Source: Lactobacillus sp. MRS-253-APC-2B
GTDB taxonomy: Bacteria > Bacillota > Bacilli > Lactobacillales > Lactobacillaceae
NCBI RefSeq assembly: GCF_012843675.1
Contig: NZ_JABAFO010000003.1
Span: 1 to 64,000 of the forward strand
Reading direction: 5' to 3'
DNA length: 64,000 bases
Below the pieces are notes generated by a model. It was not told where the DNA came from, made no database searches, and was given only the letters and a program-made list of their open reading frames with translations. A program made the translations under genes and the position numbers. This document shows positions 22,702 to 31,296 of the stretch, piece after piece. The first letter of the stretch is position 1. Every line of letters starts with the position of its first letter.

Positions 22702-23928
22702 GTGAATGATCAAATTGATTTCCAGCCAATTCTGCTGGGAACGGATTTTAACTGCTATGGCATGGCACGTTCTTTTTATGAAGCCTATGGAATTAAAAGC
22801 ATTGCCTATGGAGTTACACACATGGCACCAACTCGCTACACCAAGCTGGCTGATGTGCATGTAATTGAAGGATTTAATGAAGATCCAGGCTTTATCAAGT
22901 CGATGCGCGAGATTGCCAAGAACTTAAAGCCGGATAAAAAATACCTGCTGCTGTCTTGCGGAGATGGCTACACGGAGCTGATCGCCAAGCATTTGGACGA
23001 GCTGAAGCAATGGTTTGTCTGCCCATACGTTGACTACGATATGTTCCAAAAACTGGGTACCAAAGAAACTTTTTACGCCGCTGCGGAAAAGCATGGCCTG
23101 CCTTATCCAAAGACCAAGCTGATTGAGGCGGCTGAGTTTACGAAGCCAAAAGAAATTAAGCTGCCATTTGATTTTCCGATTGCCCTGAAGCCTTCCGACA
23201 GTATCGCCTGGCTGGACATTCATTTTGCCGATCGTAAAAAGGCCTATGTCTTGGATACGCGGGATCAGTTTGATAAGCTGCTGCCTGAGATTGCTCAGGC
23301 CGGCTATACTGGAAAGCTGATCGCCCAAGACTTTATTCCCGGCGATGATTCCAACATGCGCGTGGTCAACGCCTATGTTGGTCAGGATCACAAGGTACGC
23401 ATGATCTGTCTTGGTCATCCCCTGCTGGAAGATCCATCGCCAGTGGCAGTCGGCAACTACATGGTGATCATTCCAGAAAAGAACATGGAAATCTATCAAA
23501 CGATTCAAAAGTTCCTGGAAGAAATCAATTACGTCGGATTTGCGGACTTTGACATGAAGTACGACCGGCGCGATGGCAAATTCAAGATTTTTGAGATCAA
23601 TCTGCGGCAGGGTCGCAGCAGCTACTACTGTACTTTAAACGGCTATAACCTAGCCAAGTACGTGGTTGACGATGCCATCTATCATCGTCCATACGACCAT
23701 ACCGATTATGCAGACGGCAACAAGCTGTGGCTGAGCGTACCTAAGAAAGTCTTCTACAAGTATGCTAAAGAAGGCCCAGACAAGGAACGCGCCAAGCAGA
23801 TGCTTGAATCCGGCAATTGGGGTACAACGGCCTTTGACAAGCATGATACGCTCAAGCAACGGCTGCTGATGCACTACGCCTTTTCATTAATGCCTAAGAA
23901 GTACAAGGAATACTTCGTGCAGCGCTAA
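22702..23928 (+). CDS. aslA: D-aspartate ligase, ATP-grasp family
   Basis: 408 residues, starting at GTG 22702. The N-terminus (FQPILLGTDFNCYGMARSFY) closely resembles the Enterococcus faecium D-aspartate ligase as I recall it. The ATP-grasp core includes FPIALKPSDS, a lysine-containing ATP strand, and FKIFEINLRQGRSSYY with the metal-binding E and N residues. The enzyme couples the beta-carboxylate of D-aspartate to the side-chain amine of the third-position diamino acid in the wall precursor, making the cross-bridge. Its neighbour asnH fits amidation of that D-Asp. No aspartate racemase is visible in the window. Confidence 0.85.
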   Translation: MNDQIDFQPILLGTDFNCYGMARSFYEAYGIKSIAYGVTHMAPTRYTKLADVHVIEGFNEDPGFIKSMREIAKNLKPDKKYLLLSCGDGYTELIAKHLDELKQWFVCPYVDYDMFQKLGTKETFYAAAEKHGLPYPKTKLIEAAEFTKPKEIKLPFDFPIALKPSDSIAWLDIHFADRKKAYVLDTRDQFDKLLPEIAQAGYTGKLIAQDFIPGDDSNMRVVNAYVGQDHKVRMICLGHPLLEDPSPVAVGNYMVIIPEKNMEIYQTIQKFLEEINYVGFADFDMKYDRRDGKFKIFEINLRQGRSSYYCTLNGYNLAKYVVDDAIYHRPYDHTDYADGNKLWLSVPKKVFYKYAKEGPDKERAKQMLESGNWGTTAFDKHDTLKQRLLMHYAFSLMPKKYKEYFVQR

Positions 23929-23955
23929 TTTATTCAAGAACATAGGAGAGTCATT

Positions 23956-25872
23956 ATGTGTGGAATTGTTGCATTTGTGGATAATGAAAAACCACAAGTC
24001 AAAGAAAGCCTGATTCAAAAAATGATGGACCGGATCATCCACCGTGGTCCCGATGATGCTGGCCAATTCGTCGATGAACACGCGGCTTTGGGACATCGAC
24101 GCTTGAGTTTCGTTGATGTTAAGAGCGGTAAGCAGCCGATCTTTAATGAAAACGAAAACCTGGCTATTTTGTTTAATGGTGAAATCTACAACTTCCAGCC
24201 GCTGCGCGAGGAACTGATTGCAGCAGGACACCATTTCTCAACTAAGACGGACACGGAAGTCATTTTGCATGGTTACGAGGAATGGGGCGATGATGTCTGC
24301 AAAAAGCTGCGAGGGATGTTTGCCTTTGTCATCTGGAATCGCCAAACCCAAGAAATGTTTGGTGCGCGCGATCACTTTGGTATCAAGCCACTGTATTACG
24401 CCAAGATGAATGGCACCTTCTTTGTCGGTTCTGAGATCAAGGCCTTTTTGGAACACCCAAGCTTTGACAAGCAGCTGAACAAAGAGGCCCTCAAGCCTTA
24501 TCTGACATTCCAATACCCAATTACCCGGGAAACGTTCTTCAAGGGTGTCTACAAGCTGCCGGAAGGTCATTCTTTCCACTACACTAAGGATGGTCAGTTC
24601 TCAATGACCGAATACTGGGATGAGGACTTTGAGCCAGCCGATGAGACCTTTGATGAGGCCGTTGACAAGATTGAAGCTGCCGTTACCGAATCGGTTAAGG
24701 CGCACTCTTTTGCCGATAAGGGTATTAAAGTCGGTTCATTTCTTTCAGCCGGGGTCGACTCCAGCTATGTTACGGCCATGATGCGTCCTGACAACACGTT
24801 CTCAATCGGCTTTGACAGTACCTATGATGAAACCAAGGAAGCACGTGAGCTGGCTGCCAAGCTGAATTTGAAAAACACAGATGCCAAGCTGACCAATGAA
24901 GAAGCCTTTCACACCTTCCCGTTGATTCAATACTACTTGGATGAACCGGACTCTAATCCATCCGTCGTACCGCTGTACTTTTTGACCAAGTTGGCCAAGG
25001 ACAACGGCTACAAGGCGATGCTTTCAGGTGAAGGGGCTGATGAGCTGTTTGCCGGCTACATTGATTATGGCTTCTATACCAAGTCCAAGCTGATTCGCTG
25101 GATTACTGATCAGCTGAAGAAAAAGCCGCGGCAAAAGCGCTACGAGATTGCCGAAAAGCTTAAAAACAAGCATTTCCATGGTCAGGCGCACATGTATGCC
25201 AACCTGGCGCCAGCCCGTGACACCTTTATTGGTGAAGCCTATATCTTCAGTCCAGAACAGGCCCAAAGCATTCTGCAGCCTGAATTTGACTGTGGTCCAA
25301 CGGTTAAGCAGATCGTTGACCCATATTACGACAAGGTTGAAGACAAAGATATTGATGAGGTTGCCAAAAAGCAGTACCTTGATCTGCACTGCTTTATGCC
25401 AGGTGATATTTTGCTGAAGGCCGATAAGATGAGCATGGCCAACTCGCTGGAACTGCGGGTGCCTTTGTTGGACCGTGAAATGATGAAGGTTGCTCAGACC
25501 ACGCCAACCAAGTACCTATTCAACGCTAAGGGTACCAAGTGGGCTTTCCGGATGGCTGCCAACCGTCACCTGCCAGAAGAATGGGCAACGCGGCCTAAGA
25601 TGGGCTTTCCTACGCCAATTCGGGCCTGGCTGCGTGAAGACAAGTACTACCAAGAAGTTCGCGAATTATTCAGCCAGGATTTTGTCAAAGAATTCTTTGA
25701 TCAAGACAAGATCTTGAAGATGGCTGAAGACAACTTCCAAGGCAAGACTGACGATCGGCGTAAAATCTGGACCGTCTACACGTTCTTAGTCTGGTACAAG
25801 CTGTACTTTATCGACAACTTCAAGCCTGATGAATCAGCAATTGATCAAACCAAGCAAAAGGCGGCGAACTAA
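23956..25872 (+). CDS. asnH: Glutamine-dependent asparagine synthase, probable wall amidase AsnH
   Basis: 638 residues. The N-terminal class II glutaminase begins MCGIVAFVDNEK, where Cys2 is the nucleophile after Met removal, and has RHxGPDD-like HRGPDDAG. The C-terminal synthetase domain has the PP-loop SFLSAGVDSSYVTAMM (usual SGGxDSS) and LSGEGADELFAGY. Members of this family either make free asparagine or, in Lactococcus and lactobacilli, amidate D-Asp in the peptidoglycan bridge. Immediate linkage to the D-Asp ligase and murE favours the latter. Its stop codon abuts the murE start with no gap. Confidence 0.83.
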   Translation: MCGIVAFVDNEKPQVKESLIQKMMDRIIHRGPDDAGQFVDEHAALGHRRLSFVDVKSGKQPIFNENENLAILFNGEIYNFQPLREELIAAGHHFSTKTDTEVILHGYEEWGDDVCKKLRGMFAFVIWNRQTQEMFGARDHFGIKPLYYAKMNGTFFVGSEIKAFLEHPSFDKQLNKEALKPYLTFQYPITRETFFKGVYKLPEGHSFHYTKDGQFSMTEYWDEDFEPADETFDEAVDKIEAAVTESVKAHSFADKGIKVGSFLSAGVDSSYVTAMMRPDNTFSIGFDSTYDETKEARELAAKLNLKNTDAKLTNEEAFHTFPLIQYYLDEPDSNPSVVPLYFLTKLAKDNGYKAMLSGEGADELFAGYIDYGFYTKSKLIRWITDQLKKKPRQKRYEIAEKLKNKHFHGQAHMYANLAPARDTFIGEAYIFSPEQAQSILQPEFDCGPTVKQIVDPYYDKVEDKDIDEVAKKQYLDLHCFMPGDILLKADKMSMANSLELRVPLLDREMMKVAQTTPTKYLFNAKGTKWAFRMAANRHLPEEWATRPKMGFPTPIRAWLREDKYYQEVRELFSQDFVKEFFDQDKILKMAEDNFQGKTDDRRKIWTVYTFLVWYKLYFIDNFKPDESAIDQTKQKAAN

Positions 25873-27402
25873 ATGCTGACGGTTAAACAGACGGTAGCCG
25901 CTCTCAAGGAACGAGACCTGTTTAAGGAAATCATCGTTGACGGTCAGTGGCTGTATGATGTACCAGAAAAAATTGCCGATCTTGAGTTCAAGGAGCTTTC
26001 GTATGACTCGCGCGCAATTAAGCCGCAGACGCTTTTTATCTGCAAGGGTCAGCGCTTTAACCCGCAGTATCTGGTGGATGCAGTCAAAAAAGGCGCCACA
26101 GCTTGTCTGACTCAGCAGGTGTATGACGAGGAACTGGCTGGGCAGAACGTCTGGCAGATTGTCGTTACCGATGTGCAAAAAGCCATGGCAACGGTGGCAA
26201 GAGCTTTTTATGGCGATCCCGAAAAAGATCTGACGCTGATCGGTTTTACCGGTACCAAAGGCAAGACGACTTCAGTCTACTTTACGCGGCACATTTTGGC
26301 GCATGTCTTTGACAATCAGGTGGCGCAGTTTTCTTCGATTGCCGAGTGCCTGGATGGCAAAAACTTTATCGAATCGCATTTGACCACCCCTGAATCATTA
26401 GATTTGTACCGGATGATGCGCCAGGCGGTCAACAACGGGATGAAGTATCTGGTAATGGAGGTTTCTAGTCAAGCCTACAAGAAGTCGCGGGTTGATGGTC
26501 TGCATTTTGATATCGGCGTTTTCTTGAACATTTCGCGTGATCATATCAGCCCAGTTGAGCATCCAAGCTTTGACGACTATCTTTGGTGCAAGAGCCAGTT
26601 GGTAAAAAATGCCGATAAAATGATCATCAATCGTGAGATGCCTTACTTTGATCTGTTAGCCCAAAAAACGCACGCCTTTGGCAACCAATTGATCACCTAT
26701 GGCAGCGATGAGTCTGATGCCGACTATCGTTTTACCTTAGGCGAGCATGGTAACTTCAAGGTTGCTTCGTTTAATGATCAGCTGCCGGCCGTAAATGGCG
26801 ATTTTCGGGTCATGCTGCCTGGATCGTTTAACTGCAGCAATGCCACGGCCGCTTTGGCAGTCGCCGCGCAGCTAAGCAATAAAACCAGTGAGTTTGCGAC
26901 GGGGCTTTTAGAAACCAGGGTACCGGGCCGCATGGAGATCCTAAAGAACGAAAAAGGATATGTGGCCTGTGTTGACTATGCTCATAACTACCTAAGCATG
27001 AGTGAGAGTTTCAAGTTCTTAAAGCATGAGTATCCAGACGGCCGCTTGATCGTGGTTACCGGTTCAGTTGGCAGCAAGGCTGAGTCGCGGCGTCAGGATA
27101 TCGGTCGAGCACTGTCAGAATATGCCGATGTGGCCATCCTGACTGAAGATGACAACTACTTTGAGGATCCTAAAAAGATTATTCAGGCAATTCGCGACCA
27201 TATCGTGGATCCTCACGTTGAGATTCATGAAATTATCGATCGTGAAGAGGCCATTAAAACGGCCTTTCAAATGGCACGGCCAGGTGACGTCATGTTTATG
27301 GCCGCAAAAGGACGGGAGCAGTTCCTGCGCGAGAATGGTCATGACAAACCTTATGTCGGTGATTACCAGCTGACAGAGCAGTTGATGAAAGCGTATAATT
27401 AA
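25873..27402 (+). CDS. murE: MurE ligase, non-DAP type (first copy)
   Basis: 509 residues. Mur ligase layout: N-terminal UDP-binding domain with SYDSRAIKPQTLFICKG, central ATPase with the P-loop GFTGTKGKTTSVYFT (about residue 119), and a C-terminal amino-acid-binding domain. The substrate-side motif reads DDNYFEDP where mDAP-adding enzymes have DNPRxEDP; losing the arginine argues for L-lysine or L-ornithine as third residue. It adds that residue to UDP-MurNAc-L-Ala-D-Glu. ATG follows directly after the asnH stop codon, so expression is coupled to the aslA-asnH unit. Confidence 0.88.
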   Translation: MLTVKQTVAALKERDLFKEIIVDGQWLYDVPEKIADLEFKELSYDSRAIKPQTLFICKGQRFNPQYLVDAVKKGATACLTQQVYDEELAGQNVWQIVVTDVQKAMATVARAFYGDPEKDLTLIGFTGTKGKTTSVYFTRHILAHVFDNQVAQFSSIAECLDGKNFIESHLTTPESLDLYRMMRQAVNNGMKYLVMEVSSQAYKKSRVDGLHFDIGVFLNISRDHISPVEHPSFDDYLWCKSQLVKNADKMIINREMPYFDLLAQKTHAFGNQLITYGSDESDADYRFTLGEHGNFKVASFNDQLPAVNGDFRVMLPGSFNCSNATAALAVAAQLSNKTSEFATGLLETRVPGRMEILKNEKGYVACVDYAHNYLSMSESFKFLKHEYPDGRLIVVTGSVGSKAESRRQDIGRALSEYADVAILTEDDNYFEDPKKIIQAIRDHIVDPHVEIHEIIDREEAIKTAFQMARPGDVMFMAAKGREQFLRENGHDKPYVGDYQLTEQLMKAYN

Positions 27403-27448
27403 ATATGACTGTTAGGGAAGTCGATACTTTGACAGTTAACTGAAGATA

Positions 27449-27483
27449 AGGTCCAGTCTGTGGTGCGTTTACAGGCTGGACCT
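27449..27483 (+). terminator. Strong hairpin between the two murE genes
   Basis: A 13-bp stem (27449-27461 with 27471-27483, one G-U) closes a 9-base loop. The downstream sequence is only moderately T-rich, so it may terminate, process or stabilise the first transcript. The rest of the 27403-27621 gap is AT-rich. A possible promoter for the second copy (TTGGGA, 16 bp, TAATCT) lies near 27533-27560, but I hold it weakly. Confidence 0.6.
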
Positions 27484-27621
27484 ATTGTTGTCTTTTAAAG
27501 ACATCTTAAAAACAAGTTCTTGATGCTTTCGTTGGGAGTTCGCATTTTTTTCATAATCTTGTGCCAGAATACGAAACATGATCGAAAGACAATGAACGTT
27601 TAAATGAAAGGTGGGGGAGAA

Positions 27622-29151
27622 ATGCTGACGCTTAATCAAGCTGCCAACATTTTAAAACAGGATCAATTGTTGCGTGAAATCGTAATTGGTGATGATTGGC
27701 TTTTTGAGGTTCCAGCCAATCTTAAAGACCATAAGCTTCAATTCTTATCTTATGATTCGCGCCGCATTGAGCCTGATACGCTGTTTATGTGCAAGGGACT
27801 GCACTTTAACGAAAAATATCTGGAGGATGCAATTGCTAAGGGAGCCATTGCCTGCGTGACTGAAAACGTCTATGTCGGCAAAGATCAAGATCAATTCGTT
27901 CAGCTGGTAGTCAATGACGTCCAAAAAGCAATGGCTCTGTTGGCGCGCGAGTTTTACAACAACCCGCAGCGAGAGCTAAAGGTGATCGGCTTTACAGGAA
28001 CCAAAGGGAAAACAACGTCGGTCTATTTTACGTGTCATTTAATGAACCAGGTCTTTAACCAAAAGGTGGCCCAGCTGTCTTCAATTGCTGAATGTCTTGA
28101 TGGCGAGCACTTTGAAGAAGCCCATTTAACGACACCAGAATCACTGGACCTGTTTAGAATGATGCGTCAGGCTGCTGATAATGGCATGCAGTATCTGATT
28201 ATGGAGGTTTCCAGTCAAGCCTATAAGAAGTCACGGGTCTATGGTCTGCATTTCGATATTGGCGTCTTTTTAAATATTGCTGCTGACCATATCAGTCCGG
28301 TGGAACATCCAAGCTTTGAAGACTACCTGTACTGTAAGAGTCAGCTGATGCTCAACTCATCTAAGGTAATCATCAATCGAGATTGTCCTTATTACGAGCT
28401 GTTGGCCCAAAAAGCGCTGGCTGCTGGCAACCAGGTAATCTCATTTGGCAGCAGTCAGTCTAATGCCGACTATCGTTACGTGGTCGATTCGCCACATGAG
28501 TTTCACGTGGCGACGTTTAGCAGCCGCCAGCCTGAGCTTAATGGTGAGTTTAAGATCAATATTCCAGGTACGTTTAACGACAGCAATGCTCTGGCAGCAC
28601 TGATCGTGGGTCGTCAGTTCAGTGATGATACAGCAGCTTTTGCCAAGGGGTTGGAAGAAACAACGGTACCTGGCCGCATGGAGATGCTCAGCAATCACCA
28701 CGGGCTGTTGGCTTGCGTTGATTATGCGCACAACTACCTAAGCTTAAACGAAAGCTTTAAATACATGAAAAACACGTATCCCAACGGCCGCTTGATCGTG
28801 GTAATCGGTGCGGCTGGCGGCAAGGCTGAGTCGCGCCGTAAGGATATCGGTGAGGCACTGGCCAAATATGCCGATGTGGCAATCTTGACCAGTGAAGACA
28901 ACTTCTTTGAAGATCCGCACAAGATTGATGAGGAGATCAAGTCACATATCGACAATCCGGCAGTTGAAGTGCATATCAACGTGGATCGGGCAGTTGCCAT
29001 TCAGGATGCCTTTAAGCTGGCGCGGCCTGGTGACGTGATGTTTATGGCCGCCAAAGGTCGTGAGCAGTTCATGCATGAAAAGGGACACGATATTCCATAC
29101 GTTGGCGATTATCAGCTGACACAAAAATTGATGCGCGAATATGATGAATAA
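27622..29151 (+). CDS. MurE ligase, non-DAP type (second copy)
   Basis: 509 residues from ATG 27622, chosen over the ATG at 27604 because GGGGGAG lies between them and the product then starts MLTLNQ, aligning with the first copy and giving the same length. The two proteins align without large gaps and look about 60 percent identical by eye. The P-loop GFTGTKGKTTSVYFT is identical. The substrate motif differs: EDNFFEDP here, DDNYFEDP in copy one. Domain boundaries are the same. Both keep the TTPESLD and ACVDYAHNYLS segments, so both look active. A distinct third-position substrate is possible. Confidence 0.85.
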   Translation: MLTLNQAANILKQDQLLREIVIGDDWLFEVPANLKDHKLQFLSYDSRRIEPDTLFMCKGLHFNEKYLEDAIAKGAIACVTENVYVGKDQDQFVQLVVNDVQKAMALLAREFYNNPQRELKVIGFTGTKGKTTSVYFTCHLMNQVFNQKVAQLSSIAECLDGEHFEEAHLTTPESLDLFRMMRQAADNGMQYLIMEVSSQAYKKSRVYGLHFDIGVFLNIAADHISPVEHPSFEDYLYCKSQLMLNSSKVIINRDCPYYELLAQKALAAGNQVISFGSSQSNADYRYVVDSPHEFHVATFSSRQPELNGEFKINIPGTFNDSNALAALIVGRQFSDDTAAFAKGLEETTVPGRMEMLSNHHGLLACVDYAHNYLSLNESFKYMKNTYPNGRLIVVIGAAGGKAESRRKDIGEALAKYADVAILTSEDNFFEDPHKIDEEIKSHIDNPAVEVHINVDRAVAIQDAFKLARPGDVMFMAAKGREQFMHEKGHDIPYVGDYQLTQKLMREYDE

Positions 29152-29215
29152 GTTGTTAGTTTCTGTAAAAGTGTATTAAAATTGCCGTTAGAAAACTAAT
29201 CTGGGAGCAATTTTG

Positions 29216-29824
29216 ATGAAAGCTTTTAAAGAATTAATGAGTTGGATCGTACCGATTGCGATTGGCCTTTTGCTGGCACTTTTAATCAAACAGTTTGGGT
29301 TTCAGTTCGTACGGGTTGATGGTCCGTCAATGCAGCCCAACTTACAGAACAACGAGCGGGTGGTCTGCTTAAAACAGGCGAAGATTCACCGTGGCAGTGT
29401 AGTGGTATTTGATGCCAATGGCGTTGATCCGCAAGTTTCAGTAAAGACTGAGTACGTAAAGCGGGTTATTGGTCTGCCAGGCGATACGGTTGAGGCTAAA
29501 AACGGCAATCTTTACGTTAACGGTAAAAAGGTTGATCAAAGCTACATCAGCAAGAGCGAGCGTTCCAGCGGTACCGGAACCTGGACTTTGCACAGTATTT
29601 CCCAGGAAAACAGCTGGGTGCTGCATAATGGGGCCTACAAGGTACCAAAAGGCGAGTACTTTGTCTTGGGTGATCACCGCAGCGTCTCTAACGACAGCCG
29701 CTACTGGGGATTCGTACCTAAGAGCAAGATCGTCGGCGTCGTCAAGGTAGGTTTCTGGAATCGTACGCAGCCGGCTAAAAACAATATCAATCAGCAATGG
29801 AAGCATTTCTTTGCCGATAACTAA
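29216..29824 (+). CDS. lepB: Signal peptidase I
   Basis: 202 residues from ATG 29216, 8 bases after a GGGAG site (a TTG one codon earlier is less likely). One N-terminal membrane anchor (IVPIAIGLLLALLIKQF) precedes the catalytic serine in RVDGPSMQPNL and the catalytic lysine in EYVKRVIGLPGD. The family box GDHRSVSNDSR is also present. It cleaves secretory signal peptides outside the membrane. It lies 64 bp after murE2 and ends with its own terminator. Confidence 0.94.
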   Translation: MKAFKELMSWIVPIAIGLLLALLIKQFGFQFVRVDGPSMQPNLQNNERVVCLKQAKIHRGSVVVFDANGVDPQVSVKTEYVKRVIGLPGDTVEAKNGNLYVNGKKVDQSYISKSERSSGTGTWTLHSISQENSWVLHNGAYKVPKGEYFVLGDHRSVSNDSRYWGFVPKSKIVGVVKVGFWNRTQPAKNNINQQWKHFFADN

Positions 29825-29830
29825 CATCAG

Positions 29831-29859
29831 CAGCGTTCTTTAACGAGGACGCTGTTTTT
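29831..29859 (+). terminator. Terminator of lepB
   Basis: CAGCGT (29831-29836) pairs with ACGCTG (29849-29854), followed by five T. Confidence 0.75.
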
Positions 29860-29922
29860 GATTTGGTTGAACACATGCATTAAGATAATTTAGAAAAGCT
29901 AATCAAGTTAGGAAGATTCAAT

Positions 29923-31248
29923 ATGTCTGAGTTTAAAAAATTAACGCTGTCTCAGCTTCAAAGCTATGAGGCTGATTTTAATGCACGACCGGATGCGAAA
30001 ATTATCGCAAGAACGGTAATGAAAAACGGCATCAAGGCATCCAGCGAGGACCAAAACGTCAGTCAACGCAATCACCGCGTTTTTTCATATGAAGTCAAGA
30101 CGGGGAAAGTCTGCAATCAACGGCACAGTGGTCGCTGCTGGTCGTTTGCCGCGCTGAACACGCTGCGTCATTTATTTGCCAATCAGTATCACTTTAAGGA
30201 TTTTGAGCTGTCGCAGAACTATTTGTTTTTCTGGGATCGGGTTGAACGGGCCAACATGTTTTTGCAAAATATCATTTCGACGGCCAGTTTGCCATTTCAT
30301 GATCGTCTGGTCGATTTTTACGTTGCCTTTGCTGAAAATGATGGCGGGCAATGGGCCAATGCCGCTTCGATCATTGAAAAGTATGGCGTCGTACCTGAAT
30401 ATGCAATGCCAGATACTTATAACACCAAGAACACCGATGACATTGCTACAGTAATGAAAGATCTGATGCATAAAGACGCATTAGTGCTGCGTAAAATGAT
30501 CAATGAGCAGCACGCTGATCAAGCTGCGGTTCTGGCTGCCAAGGAAAAAATGGTCAGCGAGGTTTACCGACTGGCGGTTTATGCGTTTGGTATGCCGCCA
30601 AAGCGCTTTGATCTTGAGTTTGAAGACGATGACCACAAGTTGCACCGTCAGTCTGATCTGTCGCCACTGGAATTTTTCCATCAATATTGGCAGCTTGATT
30701 TACGCGATTACGTAGTTTTGACCAATGCGCCTGATCATGAGTTGAATCAGGTCTACTCAATGCCGCAGCAGGATAGTGTCGTAGGTGGTATTCCGATCCA
30801 ATTTGTCAATGTGGCTTTTGATCAGTTGCAAAAGAGCGTGGTCAGTCAGCTGAAAGCCGGTGAAACCGTGTGGGTCGGCAATGATGTCTTACAGCAGATG
30901 GATCGCAAGCGGGGAATCATGGATGCCAAGCTTTATCATCAAGAAGAGCTTTTGGACATTGATTACGTTATGAACAAAAAAGAACGACTGGAAACCAGAC
31001 AGGCTTGCGTATCACATGCCATGACGCTGACGGGCTTCAATGAAGTTGATGGTCAAATTGATCGCTGGAAGATCGAAAATTCATGGGGCGAGGAAAATGG
31101 CGAAAAGGGATATTTCGTGATGACTCAAAAGTGGTTTGAAGACTACACCTATGAAGCGGTTATCAATAAAAAATATCTTAGTGATGAGCTCAAGCAGCTG
31201 AGTACGCAAAAACCAGTTCAACTGACGGCCTGGGATTCACTGCAGTAA
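29923..31248 (+). CDS. Cysteine aminopeptidase, C1 family (PepC/PepE type)
   Basis: 441 residues, the size of lactobacillar PepC/PepE peptidases related to bleomycin hydrolase. The catalytic cysteine is Cys72 in QRHSGRCWSFAALN, histidine in SHAMTLTGF (about 366) and asparagine in ENSWGEENG. No signal peptide, so it is cytosolic and finishes degradation of imported peptides. PepC aminopeptidase and PepE/PepG endopeptidase differ mainly at the C-terminal end, which I cannot resolve here. AGGAAG precedes the ATG. It has a terminator shared with convergent pepD. Confidence 0.92.
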   Translation: MSEFKKLTLSQLQSYEADFNARPDAKIIARTVMKNGIKASSEDQNVSQRNHRVFSYEVKTGKVCNQRHSGRCWSFAALNTLRHLFANQYHFKDFELSQNYLFFWDRVERANMFLQNIISTASLPFHDRLVDFYVAFAENDGGQWANAASIIEKYGVVPEYAMPDTYNTKNTDDIATVMKDLMHKDALVLRKMINEQHADQAAVLAAKEKMVSEVYRLAVYAFGMPPKRFDLEFEDDDHKLHRQSDLSPLEFFHQYWQLDLRDYVVLTNAPDHELNQVYSMPQQDSVVGGIPIQFVNVAFDQLQKSVVSQLKAGETVWVGNDVLQQMDRKRGIMDAKLYHQEELLDIDYVMNKKERLETRQACVSHAMTLTGFNEVDGQIDRWKIENSWGEENGEKGYFVMTQKWFEDYTYEAVINKKYLSDELKQLSTQKPVQLTAWDSLQ

Positions 31249-31291
31249 AAAAACAGCGCTGATCGACAAATGCCGGTCAGGGCTGTTTTTT
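31247..31291. terminator. Bidirectional terminator between convergent peptidases
   Basis: An AAAAAACAGC/GCTGTTTTTT outer stem and CTGATCG/CGGTCAG inner stem are split by one mismatch. It has an A-run on the left and a T-run on the right, serving both convergent genes. Confidence 0.8.
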
Positions 31292-31296
31292 GGTTG

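Noticed and set aside
28500-28515. GTTTCACGTG half parS match inside the second murE
   Set aside because: Only the left half matches (10/16) and it is explained by codons of a conserved gene.
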